A DNA stretch of 64,000 nucleotides from Streptomyces sp. BA2 (GTDB lineage Bacteria > Actinomycetota > Actinomycetes > Streptomycetales > Streptomycetaceae). Under the pieces are notes generated by a model. That model was not told the origin of the DNA and searched no databases. It was given only the letters and a program-made list of their open reading frames with translations. The translations under genes and the position numbers were made by a program. Positions 11,224 to 19,710 of the stretch are shown piece after piece. The stretch spans positions 8,543,001-8,607,000 of the forward strand of contig NZ_WSRO01000002.1 in the NCBI RefSeq assembly GCF_009769735.1, given 5' to 3'. The first letter of the stretch is position 1, and every line of letters starts with the position of its first letter.

Positions 11224-11265
11224 GCCGGTGTTCTCGTACGGTCGAATCAGGAAGGCACTCCTTTC

Positions 11266-12534
11266 GTGTCGTCATCACCTTCACCTTCATCCGCCCTGCC
11301 CTCTTCCGATCCCACTGCTCCTTCCGCGGCGCTGCACCTCGCCGTCGCGCTCGACGGCGCGGGCTGGCACCCGGCCGCTTGGCGCGAACCCGCCGCCCGC
11401 CCACGGGAGTTGTTCACCGCCAGGTACTGGGCCGATCTGGTCACCGAGGCCGAGCGCGGCCTGCTCGACTTCGTGACGATCGAGGACGCGCTCGGCCTCC
11501 AGTCCTCGCACTTCACCGAACCCGACGAACGCACCGATCAGCTCCGCGGACGGCTCGACGCCGTCCTCATCGCCGCCCGCGTGGCCCCGCTGACCAGCCA
11601 CATCGGTCTTGTGCCGACGGTGGTGGCCACCCACACGGAGCCCTTCCACATCTCCAAGGCGATCGCCACGCTCGACTACGTGAGCACGGGCCGCGCGGGC
11701 CTGCGCGTACAGGTGTCGGCACGCCGGAACGAGGCCGCGCACTTCGGACGCCGTACCTTCCCCGCCTTCCGTTTCGAGGACCTCGAAAGCCCGGCCGTAC
11801 GGGAGTTGGCCGCCGATCTCTTCGACGAGGCGGCCGACTACGTCGAAGTGGTGCGCCGGCTCTGGGACAGCTGGGACGACGACGCGGAGATCCGGGACGT
11901 CGCCACCGGCCGTTTCATCGACCGCGACAAGCTGCACTACATCGACTTCGAGGGCAAGTACTTCAGCGTCAAGGGCCCCTCGATCACGCCCCGCCCGCCA
12001 CAGGGGCAGCCCGTCGTCAGCGCGCTCGCCCACGAGACCTCCACCGGCGCGCCGTTCCGGCTCATCGGCCGCTCCGCCGACATCGGATACGTCACCCCGC
12101 GCGACGCCCGGCACGCACGCGCCGTCGTCACGGCGGTCCGCGCCGAACAGGACGCGGCCGGACGGGCCGACGAACCCCTGCACCTCTTCGGTGACCTGGT
12201 GGTGTTCCTCGACGACGACCCGGCCGCCGCCAGGGCCCGCCGCGAGCGTCTGGACGCCCTCGCCGGCCACCCGTACACCAGTGACGCGCGGGTGTTCACG
12301 GGCACGCCCGCCCAACTGGCAGACCTGCTACAGGAGTTGCGGCAGGCCGGACTCACCGGGTTCCGGCTGCGCCCCGCCGTCATCGGCCACGACCTCCCAG
12401 CGATCACCCGGGGCCTGGTGCCCGAGCTCCAGCGGCGCGGCGCCTTCCGGCACGCGTACGAAGCCGACACCCTGCGCGGCCTCCTCGGCCTCGCCCGCCC
12501 GGCCGGCCGCTACGCCGCCACCGCCACCGCCTGA
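11266..12534 (+). CDS. LLM class flavin-dependent monooxygenase, first of three
   Basis: A 422-residue bacterial-luciferase-like TIM barrel protein from GTG 11266, with AGGAAGG about 10 bp upstream. The first residues are Ser/Pro-rich and the fold starts at LHLAVALDGAGWHPAAWR. Characteristic segments are LLDFVTIEDALGLQ, GLVPTVVATHTEPFHISKAIATLDYVSTGRAGLRVQVS and the C-terminal PELQRRGAFRHAYEADTLRGLLGL. These match NtaA/SnaA-like FMNH2-dependent monooxygenases, which use reduced flavin from a partner reductase to oxidise organosulfur or amine compounds. No flavin reductase is encoded nearby. It heads a three-gene run with two related enzymes, behind the leader peptide. Confidence 0.88.
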   Translation: MSSSPSPSSALPSSDPTAPSAALHLAVALDGAGWHPAAWREPAARPRELFTARYWADLVTEAERGLLDFVTIEDALGLQSSHFTEPDERTDQLRGRLDAVLIAARVAPLTSHIGLVPTVVATHTEPFHISKAIATLDYVSTGRAGLRVQVSARRNEAAHFGRRTFPAFRFEDLESPAVRELAADLFDEAADYVEVVRRLWDSWDDDAEIRDVATGRFIDRDKLHYIDFEGKYFSVKGPSITPRPPQGQPVVSALAHETSTGAPFRLIGRSADIGYVTPRDARHARAVVTAVRAEQDAAGRADEPLHLFGDLVVFLDDDPAAARARRERLDALAGHPYTSDARVFTGTPAQLADLLQELRQAGLTGFRLRPAVIGHDLPAITRGLVPELQRRGAFRHAYEADTLRGLLGLARPAGRYAATATA

Positions 12535-12551
12535 GCAGGAAGGGACCCGTC

Positions 12552-13967
12552 ATGAGCAAGTCACCGGACAAGCCGCTCAAGCAGATCCACCTCGCGGCGC
12601 ACTTCCCCGGCGTCAACAACACCACCGTATGGAGCGACCCGGAGGCCGGAAGCCACATCGAGTTCAGCTCCTTCGCGCACTTCGCGCGGACCGCCGAGCG
12701 CGCCAAGTTCGACTTCCTGTTCCTCGCCGAAGGGCTGCGCCTGCGTGAACAGGGCGGCAAAATCTACGACTTGGACGTCGTCGGGAGGCCCGACACCTTC
12801 GCCGTCCTCACCGCACTCGCCGCCGTCACCGAACACCTCGGCCTGACCGGCACCATCAACTCCACCTTCAACGAGCCCTACGAGGTGGCCCGCCAGTTCG
12901 CCAGCCTCGACCACCTCTCGGGCGGACGCGCCGCCTGGAACGTCGTGACCTCCTGGGACTCCTTCACCGGCGAGAACTTCCGCCGCGGCGGATTCCTGCC
13001 GCAGGAGGAGCGCTACTCCAGGGCGAAGGAATTCCTCAGCACGGCGGGCGAGCTGTTCGACTCCTGGCGCGGGGACGAGATCGTCGCCGACCAGGAGACC
13101 GGCACCTTCCTGCGCGACGCCCGGGCGGGTTCCTTCGTCCACCAGGGCCAACACTTCGACATTCAGGGGCAGTTCAACGTCCCCCGCAGTCCTCAGGGGC
13201 GGCCGGTCATCTTCCAGGCCGGTGATTCGGACGAGGGGCGTGAGTTCGCTGCCGCCGGTGCGGACGCGATCTTCAGCCGGTACAGCACCCTCGACGAAGG
13301 CCAGGCGTTCTACACGGACGTCAAGGGCCGCCTGGCCCGCCACGGCCGCACCCACGACCAGCTCCTCATCCTGCCCGCCGCGACCTTCGTCATCGCGGAC
13401 ACGGACGCCGAGGCGGAGGAACTCTCCCGCGAGGTGCGGCGCAAGCAGGTCAGCGGCGCCACCGCGATCAAGCACCTGGAGTTCGTCTGGAACCGCGACC
13501 TCTCCGCGTACGACCCGGAAGGCCCGCTGCCCGACATCGACCCGGACGTCGGCGAGCACACCATCGCCCGCGGCCGGGCCCAGGTGCGGATGTACCGCGA
13601 CCCGCTGGCCACCGCCCGGGAGTGGCGCGAGCTGGCTGCCGCGAACAAGTGGTCCATCCGCGACCTCGTCATCGAGACCGGCAACCGCCAGTCCTTCGTC
13701 GGCTCCCCGGCCACCGTCGCCGAGACGATCAACACTTTCGTCCAGGCCGACGCCTCCGACGGCTTCATCCTCGTCCCGCACATCACCCCCGGCGGCCTCG
13801 ACGCCTTCGCCGACACCGTGGTCCCGCTGCTCCAGGAGCGCGGCGTCTTCCGTACGGAGTACGAGGGCACCACCCTGCGCGACCACCTGGGCCTGGCCCA
13901 TCCCGACGCGGGCGTCCGCACGTCCGAGCCCGAGCCCGAGTCCGTGCCCGCGTCGGCCGGCCACTGA
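12552..13967 (+). CDS. NtaA/DmoA/SfnG-type FMN-dependent monooxygenase, second of three
   Basis: A 471-residue protein from ATG 12552 (SD AGGAAGG, 17 bp after the previous stop). N-terminal IHLAAHFPGVNNTTVWSDP, central TINSTFNEPYEVARQFASLDHLSGGRAAWNVVTSWD and C-terminal PLLQERGVFRTEYEGTTLRDHLGL are diagnostic of the nitrilotriacetate / dibenzothiophene-sulfone / dimethylsulfide monooxygenase family. The enzyme consumes FMNH2 and O2. Family members cleave C-N or C-S bonds; with a Cys-type leader upstream, a C-S bond substrate is more likely. The C-terminal 25 residues are Glu/Pro/Ser-rich and probably disordered. Confidence 0.92.
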   Translation: MSKSPDKPLKQIHLAAHFPGVNNTTVWSDPEAGSHIEFSSFAHFARTAERAKFDFLFLAEGLRLREQGGKIYDLDVVGRPDTFAVLTALAAVTEHLGLTGTINSTFNEPYEVARQFASLDHLSGGRAAWNVVTSWDSFTGENFRRGGFLPQEERYSRAKEFLSTAGELFDSWRGDEIVADQETGTFLRDARAGSFVHQGQHFDIQGQFNVPRSPQGRPVIFQAGDSDEGREFAAAGADAIFSRYSTLDEGQAFYTDVKGRLARHGRTHDQLLILPAATFVIADTDAEAEELSREVRRKQVSGATAIKHLEFVWNRDLSAYDPEGPLPDIDPDVGEHTIARGRAQVRMYRDPLATAREWRELAAANKWSIRDLVIETGNRQSFVGSPATVAETINTFVQADASDGFILVPHITPGGLDAFADTVVPLLQERGVFRTEYEGTTLRDHLGLAHPDAGVRTSEPEPESVPASAGH

Positions 13968-13981
13968 GGAGGACCACACAC

Positions 13982-15109
13982 ATGTCAGCCATTCCTCTCG
14001 GCGTCCTCGACCTGGTCCCGGTCTCCTCCGGCTCCACCGCGGCCGAGGCGCTGCACAACTCCATCGACCTGGCCCGGCGGACCGAGCAACTCGGTTACGC
14101 CCGCTACTGGTTCGCCGAACACCACCTCAACCCGGGCGTGGCAGGCACATCACCCGCGGTCGTCCTCGCCCTGACCGCCGCCGCGACCTCCACGATCCGG
14201 CTCGGGGCGGGCGCCGTACAGCTCGGTCACCGCACCGCGCTCTCCACGGTCGAGGAGTTCGGCCTGATCGACGCGCTGCATCCAGGGCGCCTCGACCTGG
14301 GGCTCGGCCGCTCCGGCGGCAAGCCGCCCGCAACGCCTGCCGCTCCGCTGCCGACCGCGACCCCCGTCGTCGACGGACGCGCCCCCAACGGGCTGCGGAT
14401 TCCGGCGCGGTTCTCCTACGAGCACCTGCTCGGCTCGCCCCGCGTCGCCCTCCAGCGCAAGCTGCTCCAGCAGCCGCGCGCCCAGGCGCAGGACTACGGC
14501 GAGCAGGTCGACGACATCCTCGCGCTGCTCGCGGGGACGTACCGGTCCGAAGACGGCATCGAAGCGCATGTCGTGCCCGGCGAGGGCGCCGACATCCAGG
14601 TGTGGATCCTGGGCAGCAGCGGTGGGCAGAGCGCGGACGTCGCGGGCCGCAACGGACTGCCGTTCGCGGCGAATTACCACGTCAGTCCGGGCACGGTGCT
14701 GGAAGCCGCTGAGGGCTACCGCGCCGCGTTCAAGCCCTCCGACGTACTCGACAAGCCCTATGTCAGCGTCTCCGCCGACGTCGTCGTCGCCGAGGACGAC
14801 GAGACCGCCCGTGAACTCGCCGCGGGCTACGCCCCCTGGGTCCGCAGCATCCGCACGGCCGAGGGCGCCATCCAGTACCCCACACCGGCGCAGGCGCGCA
14901 GGCACGTCTGGACCGAAGCGGACCGGGCCCTGGTCGAGGACCGCACCGAAACCCAGTTCACCGGCTCCCCGGGACGCGTCGCCGACCTCCTGGAACAGCT
15001 CCAGGAAGCCACCGGCGCCGACGAGTTGCTCATCACCACCATCACCCACGGCCACGCCGACCGGGTGCGCTCCTACGAACTGCTCGCCGAGGAGTGGCGG
15101 CGCAGGTGA
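13982..15109 (+). CDS. LLM class oxidoreductase, MsnO8-like, third of three
   Basis: A 375-residue protein from ATG 13982, preceded by GAGGAGG and only 14 bp after the second monooxygenase, so co-transcribed. The motifs MSAIPLGVLDLVPVSSGSTA, YARYWFAEHHLNPGVAGTSP and DALHPGRLDLGLGRSGG define the single-subunit luciferase-like group (MsnO8/YwcH-like). It belongs to a different LLM branch from its two neighbours. An insertion at residues 120-150 (PLPTATPVVDGRAPNGLRIP) is Pro-rich. The substrate is unknown. Three LLM enzymes in one transcript suggests sequential oxidation or a broad organosulfur substrate range. The transcript ends at the hairpin 15117-15146. Confidence 0.9.
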   Translation: MSAIPLGVLDLVPVSSGSTAAEALHNSIDLARRTEQLGYARYWFAEHHLNPGVAGTSPAVVLALTAAATSTIRLGAGAVQLGHRTALSTVEEFGLIDALHPGRLDLGLGRSGGKPPATPAAPLPTATPVVDGRAPNGLRIPARFSYEHLLGSPRVALQRKLLQQPRAQAQDYGEQVDDILALLAGTYRSEDGIEAHVVPGEGADIQVWILGSSGGQSADVAGRNGLPFAANYHVSPGTVLEAAEGYRAAFKPSDVLDKPYVSVSADVVVAEDDETARELAAGYAPWVRSIRTAEGAIQYPTPAQARRHVWTEADRALVEDRTETQFTGSPGRVADLLEQLQEATGADELLITTITHGHADRVRSYELLAEEWRRR

Positions 15110-15116
15110 CCCGGCA

Positions 15117-15146
15117 GTCCGCCGGGCGCCTTCGCACCCGGCGGAC
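15117..15146. terminator. Bidirectional terminator
   Basis: GTCCGCCGGG (15117-15126) pairs with CCCGGCGGAC (15137-15146) with a 10-nt loop. It sits between the convergent LLM operon and the PucR-type gene and serves both. Confidence 0.75.
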
Positions 15147-15148
15147 GG

Positions 15149-16345
15149 CTACCCGCCCCGGCCCCCGAGCACGATCGTGCGGGCGATGTCCAGCGTGAGG
15201 CGCTGCCACGGGTCCTGCGGATCGCGCGAGGTGATGTCCCGGACGCGGCGCAGGCGGTAGCGCACGGACTGCGGGTGGAGGTGGAGCTCGCGGGCCGCGG
15301 CGTTGGCCGAGCCGGTGTCGATGTACGCGGTGAGGGCTTCCAGGAGGTGGCGTCGGGCGCCCTCGACCAGCGGGCCGAGGACGATGCGGCCGATCTGGTC
15401 GGGGCTCACCACGGGGTGGCCCGCGAGCAGCGCCAGGACGTGCGCGTCGGCGTCGGTGAGAGCCCGGTCGGTGTGGTGGGCGTGCGGGGGAGCGGTGTCC
15501 AGGGCGCCCGCCGCCAGCCGGTGGGCGACCGCGACGCGGTCAAGGCTCTCGCCCGAGATCACGCAGCCGCGCCAGGCGTGCCGGCGCAGGACCTCCGGCA
15601 CGGCGTCGGCGGAGGCGGCGGGCAGGAGCAGGACGGCGCGCGAACCGTGTGTGGTCGCCAGTGACGTTCCGCGCGCCCCGCCGCCACCGAGGGCCGCAAG
15701 CAGGGCGGTCGATGCCATGAGGGAGATGTCGGACGAACCGCGGTCCAGGACTCCGGCGTCCGCCGGTTCCGCCACCAACAGGCAGTAACGCTCAGGGAGT
15801 TGAACGCCCAGGCGGGACGCCCTCGCACCGAGCGCGCCCAACGACGCGTGCCGCCCCGCGATCAGGTCGTCGAGCAGCAGCTGGAGCGACCTGTCGCGGT
15901 CACCGGTGAGGCGCTCACTGGTGGCCGCGTACGCCGTCGTCATCTCCTCGGAGATGGTGTCCATGGCGGTCAGCAGCAGCTGTGCGAGGGCGAAGGCGTC
16001 CCGCGCGGACAGCTGAGGGGCGCGGGCGGCGACCTCGTCGGCGAGCACGGCGGCCGCGACCCGGTAGGCGCGCAGCACGGCCTGCAAGGGGCGGCCGTCC
16101 GCCGCCCGCGCCGCCGCGATCCCCCGGAAGCGCCGCAGATCTCCGTCGCTGATCGCGCTGTCCGTGACCCAGCGGTCCAGGAGGCGGTCCGTCGCCCACG
16201 CCGCGATGGCCCGCACCTCGGGGAACCTGCTGCCGTCGAGCGCCGTGTACGCCGGAACCTGTTCGTGCACCGCTTCGACGACCGCCTCGACGAGGCGGGA
16301 GTCGGCCAGGAGTTCCTGCCGGACGCGTTCCCGCTTGTTTGTCAC
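15149..16345 (-). CDS. PucR/CdaR-type transcriptional regulator
   Basis: A 398-residue protein from ATG 16345. The C-terminus (about 345-385) holds the PucR helix-turn-helix: YIDTGSANAAARELHLHPQSVRYRLRRVRDIT. This is followed by the QRLTLDIARTIV tail typical of the family. The N-terminal part (LLADSRLVEAVVEAVHEQVP to ERLTGDRDRSLQLLLDDLI) resembles the helical RsbR-like sensory region, and the middle a degenerate GGDEF-like domain. It is transcribed divergently from the lactate 2-monooxygenase operon, with a near-palindrome CTTGTCAC-T-GTGGCAAG between them at 16393-16409. Control of that operon is the simplest inference. Confidence 0.88.
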   Translation of the reverse strand: MTNKRERVRQELLADSRLVEAVVEAVHEQVPAYTALDGSRFPEVRAIAAWATDRLLDRWVTDSAISDGDLRRFRGIAAARAADGRPLQAVLRAYRVAAAVLADEVAARAPQLSARDAFALAQLLLTAMDTISEEMTTAYAATSERLTGDRDRSLQLLLDDLIAGRHASLGALGARASRLGVQLPERYCLLVAEPADAGVLDRGSSDISLMASTALLAALGGGGARGTSLATTHGSRAVLLLPAASADAVPEVLRRHAWRGCVISGESLDRVAVAHRLAAGALDTAPPHAHHTDRALTDADAHVLALLAGHPVVSPDQIGRIVLGPLVEGARRHLLEALTAYIDTGSANAAARELHLHPQSVRYRLRRVRDITSRDPQDPWQRLTLDIARTIVLGGRGG

Positions 16346-16392
16346 AGGGTGATAGTCCCATCAGAAAAAGGTGCGTACGGCCATGGACGGGG

Positions 16393-16409
16393 CTTGTCAC
16401 TGTGGCAAG
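16393..16409. promoter_or_regulatory. Candidate operator between PucR-type gene and lactate monooxygenase
   Basis: CTTGTCAC-T-GTGGCAAG is a 17-bp inverted repeat with one mismatched pair. It is centred in the 143-bp divergent promoter region, 80 bp upstream of the monooxygenase start. Confidence 0.4.
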
Positions 16410-16434
16410 GATCGTCGGGTAGACAGTGCTGTTT

Positions 16435-16464
16435 CACGCAGCCGCACGCAGCCTCACGCAGTCA
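16435..16464 (+). repeat. Three 10-bp iterated CACGCAG repeats
   Basis: CACGCAGCCG, CACGCAGCCT and CACGCAGTCA lie end to end at 16435-16464, one helical turn apart, 24 bp before the lactate monooxygenase ATG. They may be binding sites or a leader-region slippage product. Confidence 0.6.
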
Positions 16465-16488
16465 CGGCCACCGGACGGGACCCACCAC

Positions 16489-17664
16489 ATGACGACGACG
16501 CCGAACTGGGCGGACTTCCAGTACGAGATCTATCTCAACGGCATGACTGGCGCCGTACCCCGCCTGCCCACCGACCTGACCCGCCTGGAGGCGCTGACCG
16601 AACAGCGCCTGGGCCCTGGACCGGTCGGCTATGTCTCCGGGAGCGCGGGCAACGGCAGTACCGCCCGCGCCAACCGCGAGGCACTCGAACGGCGCCGGAT
16701 CGTGCCGCGCATGCTGCGCGACGTACACGAACGCGACCTGTCCGTGGAGGTGCTCGGACACCGGCTGCCCGCGCCGCTCGCCCTCGCGCCCGTCGGCGTC
16801 CTGTCGATCATGCACCCGGAGGGCGAGTCCGCCGCGGCCCGCGCCGCCGCTGCTCGCGGCGTCCCGTACATCCTGTCCTCGGCCTCCAGCACGCCCATGG
16901 AGCAGGTCGCCAAGGAGATGGGGGACGCGCAGCGGTGGTTCCAGCTGTACTGGGCCAAGGACCGCGACGTCACCAAGAGCTTCCTGGACCGCGCCAAGGC
17001 CTCGGGTTTCACGGCCCTTGTCGTCACGCTCGACACCCCGCTCCTCGCCTGGCGCCCGCGCGACCTCGACCAGGCGTATCTGCCCTTCCTGCACGGCGTG
17101 GGCACCGCCAACTACTTCAGCGACCCGGCGTTCCGGGCAGGCCTCGCCAAGCCGGTGCACGAGGACCCGAACGCGGCCGTGATGCACTTCGTCGGCATGT
17201 TCGCCGATCCCGCGAAGACCTGGCCGGACCTGGAGTTCCTGCGTGAGAACTGGGACGGCCCGATCGTGCTCAAGGGCATCCTGCACCCGGACGACGCGCG
17301 CCGCGCCGCCGACGTCGGCATGGACGGGGTGGTGGTCTCCAACCACGGCGGCCGCCAGGTGGCGGGCTCCGTCGCGGCGGCCGACGCGCTGCCCCGCGTC
17401 GTGGAGGCGGTCGGCGACCGGCTCTCCGTCCTGTTCGACAGCGGCATCCGCACCGGTGACGACATCTTCAAGGCGCTCGCCCTCGGCGCCGAGGCCGTCC
17501 TCGTGGGGCGGCCGTACGCCTATGGGCTCGGCCTCGACGGGCAGGCGGGCGTCGATCACGTGATCCGCTGTCTGCTCGCCGAACTCGACCTCACCCTGGC
17601 CCTGTCCGGGCATGCCGGACCCGCCACCCTCACCCCCGACGACCTGATCGAGGAGACCGCATGA
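16489..17664 (+). CDS. Lactate 2-monooxygenase (FMN alpha-hydroxy-acid oxidase family)
   Basis: A 391-residue protein from ATG 16489. FMN-binding and catalytic motifs are intact: APVGVLSIMHPEGE, FQLYWAKDRDV, GIDVV-like region 'DGVVVSNHGGRQ' with the active-site His, and FDSGIRTGDDIFKALALGA. The N-terminal NWADFQYEIYLNGMTGAVP and the enlarged loop WRPRDLDQAYLPFLHGVGTA resemble mycobacterial lactate 2-monooxygenase rather than the respiratory lactate dehydrogenase. In that enzyme the loop holds pyruvate for oxidative decarboxylation to acetate, CO2 and water. It overlaps the next gene by ATGA, so the two act together. The start has a weak GGACGGGA site. Confidence 0.85.
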   Translation: MTTTPNWADFQYEIYLNGMTGAVPRLPTDLTRLEALTEQRLGPGPVGYVSGSAGNGSTARANREALERRRIVPRMLRDVHERDLSVEVLGHRLPAPLALAPVGVLSIMHPEGESAAARAAAARGVPYILSSASSTPMEQVAKEMGDAQRWFQLYWAKDRDVTKSFLDRAKASGFTALVVTLDTPLLAWRPRDLDQAYLPFLHGVGTANYFSDPAFRAGLAKPVHEDPNAAVMHFVGMFADPAKTWPDLEFLRENWDGPIVLKGILHPDDARRAADVGMDGVVVSNHGGRQVAGSVAAADALPRVVEAVGDRLSVLFDSGIRTGDDIFKALALGAEAVLVGRPYAYGLGLDGQAGVDHVIRCLLAELDLTLALSGHAGPATLTPDDLIEETA

Positions 17665-18638
17665 CCGCCGTGAAGAACGTCCTCGCCATCGTCTCGCCCC
17701 ACGTGGGCGGCCGAGCGGCGGGAGGCGCCCTAGCCGGGCTGCTGCCCGCTTCGGCGCATGTCACCGTCGTCGAGTCGGCCGACGAGGACCCCGCGGCCCT
17801 GCGCGAGGCACACGTCGTCATCACGGGCCTCGCCCCGGTCACCGCCGAACACATCGCGGCGGCCCCGGACCTGGAGGTCGTCCAGTGCGCGAGCCACGGC
17901 TTCGACTACGTCGACGTGGACGCCGCCCGCGCACGCTCCGTAACCGTCTGCTCGATCGGGTCCAGCGGCGCCGAGAAGCAGAACGTCGCCGAGCAGACCT
18001 TCGCCCTCATGCTCGCCCTCGCCAAGCAGCTGATCCCGGCGCACACCGCTCTCACCGAAGCCGACTGGGCGCTGCCCCGCCTCCAGCAGTCCATCACGGA
18101 GCTCTCGGGCAAGACCCTCGGCATCGTGGGGCTCGGCCACATCGGCGAGGAAGTCGCCCGCCGCGCGGTCGTGTTCGACATGAGCATCGTCTATGCCGGT
18201 CCGAGCGCCCTCAGCGCGGAGGCGGAGGCCCGCATCGGCGGCGCGCGCCACGTAGAACTCGACGAGCTTCTCCGTACGTCGGACTACGTCAGCCTGCACG
18301 CCCCGCTCACCGAGCGGACGCGCCATCTCCTGGACGCCGAGCGCCTCGCCCTCCTGAAGCCGACGGCCTTCGTCATCAACACGGCGCGGGGCGCGCTCAT
18401 CGACCAGGACGCCCTCGCCGACGCTCTCACGGCGGGCAAGCTGGCCGGGGCGGGCATCGACGTCTTCGACCCCGAACCGCCCACCGCCGCCCTGCGGTTG
18501 CTGAAGGCGCCGAACGTGGTGCTGTCCCCGCACGTCGCGGGTGTCACCCGCGAGACGCTCGTCCGTATCGGCCTCGCCGCGATCCAGAACGTGGTCGGAC
18601 ACCTGGAGGGCAAGCCGCTGGGGGACGTGGTCTCCTGA
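17661..18638 (+). CDS. D-isomer-specific 2-hydroxyacid dehydrogenase
   Basis: A 325-residue protein whose ATG overlaps the preceding stop (ATGA). The Rossmann motif GIVGLGHIGEE and the catalytic set are present: Arg in INTARGALID, Glu in DVFDPEPP and His in LSPHVAGVT. The family reversibly reduces 2-keto acids to D-2-hydroxy acids with NAD(P)H (lactate, glycerate, glyoxylate and related substrates). Coupling to a 2-hydroxyacid monooxygenase suggests both handle the same hydroxy/keto acid pool. The exact substrate is not deducible. A strong hairpin follows. Confidence 0.9.
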   Translation: MTAVKNVLAIVSPHVGGRAAGGALAGLLPASAHVTVVESADEDPAALREAHVVITGLAPVTAEHIAAAPDLEVVQCASHGFDYVDVDAARARSVTVCSIGSSGAEKQNVAEQTFALMLALAKQLIPAHTALTEADWALPRLQQSITELSGKTLGIVGLGHIGEEVARRAVVFDMSIVYAGPSALSAEAEARIGGARHVELDELLRTSDYVSLHAPLTERTRHLLDAERLALLKPTAFVINTARGALIDQDALADALTAGKLAGAGIDVFDPEPPTAALRLLKAPNVVLSPHVAGVTRETLVRIGLAAIQNVVGHLEGKPLGDVVS

Positions 18639-18651
18639 CGGCTGGTCAGTT

Positions 18652-18690
18652 GCCGGTGGTGGCAGTGCCCCGGAGGCCGCCACCACCGGC
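18652..18690. terminator. Bidirectional terminator
   Basis: GCCGGTGGTGGC (18652-18663) pairs with GCCACCACCGGC (18679-18690). The hairpin sits between the convergent hydroxyacid dehydrogenase and secreted nuclease genes. Confidence 0.7.
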
Positions 18691-18699
18691 GACCGTGAT

Positions 18700-19521
18700 C
18701 TACCAGATCGCTCCGACCCACTCGGGGTGGTCGATGAACGGGTTGCGGTTGTGCTGGAACTGGTCGTAGATGGCCTGGTTGCGGTTCTTCTCGAACATGT
18801 CCGGCGGGTCCTCGTCGCTCCACTGCTTCAGCACGGAGAGGCGTCCGATGGCCGGTGCGCTGCCGTTGTCGACCTTGTCGTTGGGTTCGAGGTCGGCGAA
18901 GCCGTCCTCGCCGTCGTGGCGCACGGCCATGTAGAGGATCATGCGGGCCACGTCGCCCTTGACGGCGTCACGGGGCTCGAAGGAGTCGGAGTCGGTGAGG
19001 TTGCCCGGCGCCTCGCCGACCGCACTGCCGCCGTTGTCGAAGTCCTTGTTGCCGCGGGTGCTGTTGACCGAGACGTCCTCCGGGCGGAGGTGGTGGATGT
19101 CGGTTCCCGGGCCGGTCGCGGTGCCGAAGTCGCCGTGGGACTTGGCCCACACGTGCTCACGGTTCCACTGGTCGGGGTCGCCGCCGTTGCTGTCCTTGCT
19201 CTGTGAGCGGCCGGTGTAGAGCAGGATCACGTTGCCGCTGTCTGCCGGGTCCTCGTCGGTGACCTTCAGCGCGTCCCATACCTGGTCGTACGACAGCTTG
19301 GTCTGGTCGCTGATGATCGTGTGCAGGGCGCTCTTCAGCTCCGGACCGGTCTTGCCGAGCGCGTCCTTGTAGTACGTGTCGTCATAGGCGCCGGTGGCTG
19401 CCGCGGTCGGCGTGGGGGCCGTGGTCGCGGCGTCGGCGGCGGCCGGGACGGTGATCCCGACGAGGACCGCGGCGGCCGTCATGGCGAGCGGTTTCCAGCG
19501 ACGTATGTGAGGGACGGGCAT
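18700..19521 (-). CDS. Secreted endonuclease I family nuclease
   Basis: A 273-residue protein from ATG 19521 (upstream GAGAGGA). The signal peptide MPVPHIRRWKPLAMTAAAVLVGITVPAAADA is followed by a Thr/Ala linker and then the EndA-type beta-beta-alpha-metal fold. NREHVWAKSHG and DIHHLRPEDVSVNSTRGNKDFD carry the catalytic His and the metal-binding Asn region. MYMAVRHDGEDG-type and QWSDEDPPDMFEKNRNQAIYDQFQHNRNPFIDHPEW segments close the domain. Family members degrade extracellular DNA and RNA non-specifically, so nutrient scavenging is likely. It is monocistronic. Confidence 0.92.
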   Translation of the reverse strand: MPVPHIRRWKPLAMTAAAVLVGITVPAAADAATTAPTPTAAATGAYDDTYYKDALGKTGPELKSALHTIISDQTKLSYDQVWDALKVTDEDPADSGNVILLYTGRSQSKDSNGGDPDQWNREHVWAKSHGDFGTATGPGTDIHHLRPEDVSVNSTRGNKDFDNGGSAVGEAPGNLTDSDSFEPRDAVKGDVARMILYMAVRHDGEDGFADLEPNDKVDNGSAPAIGRLSVLKQWSDEDPPDMFEKNRNQAIYDQFQHNRNPFIDHPEWVGAIW

Positions 19522-19710
19522 GTGGGGGTGTCCTCTCCCGGAGGCTCGCGCACCACGGACCCCTCAACTGAGCCTGTGGTCTACGCGAGTTGACAAGTGG
19601 GCCAACGGGAGAGTGGCACGGGTGGGCGCATCACTGTATGAACGTTGTGGGTCGAATCTGTGACGATGTCATGGACGCGACATGCTGGGTGTGCGGGGTG
19701 ACCGGGCGCC
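19522..19710. other. Intergenic region, nuclease promoter side
   Basis: 189 bp with no gene seen. It must hold the promoter of the leftward nuclease and the 3' end of the thioesterase transcript. No convincing hairpin or promoter hexamers were picked out. Confidence 0.3.
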
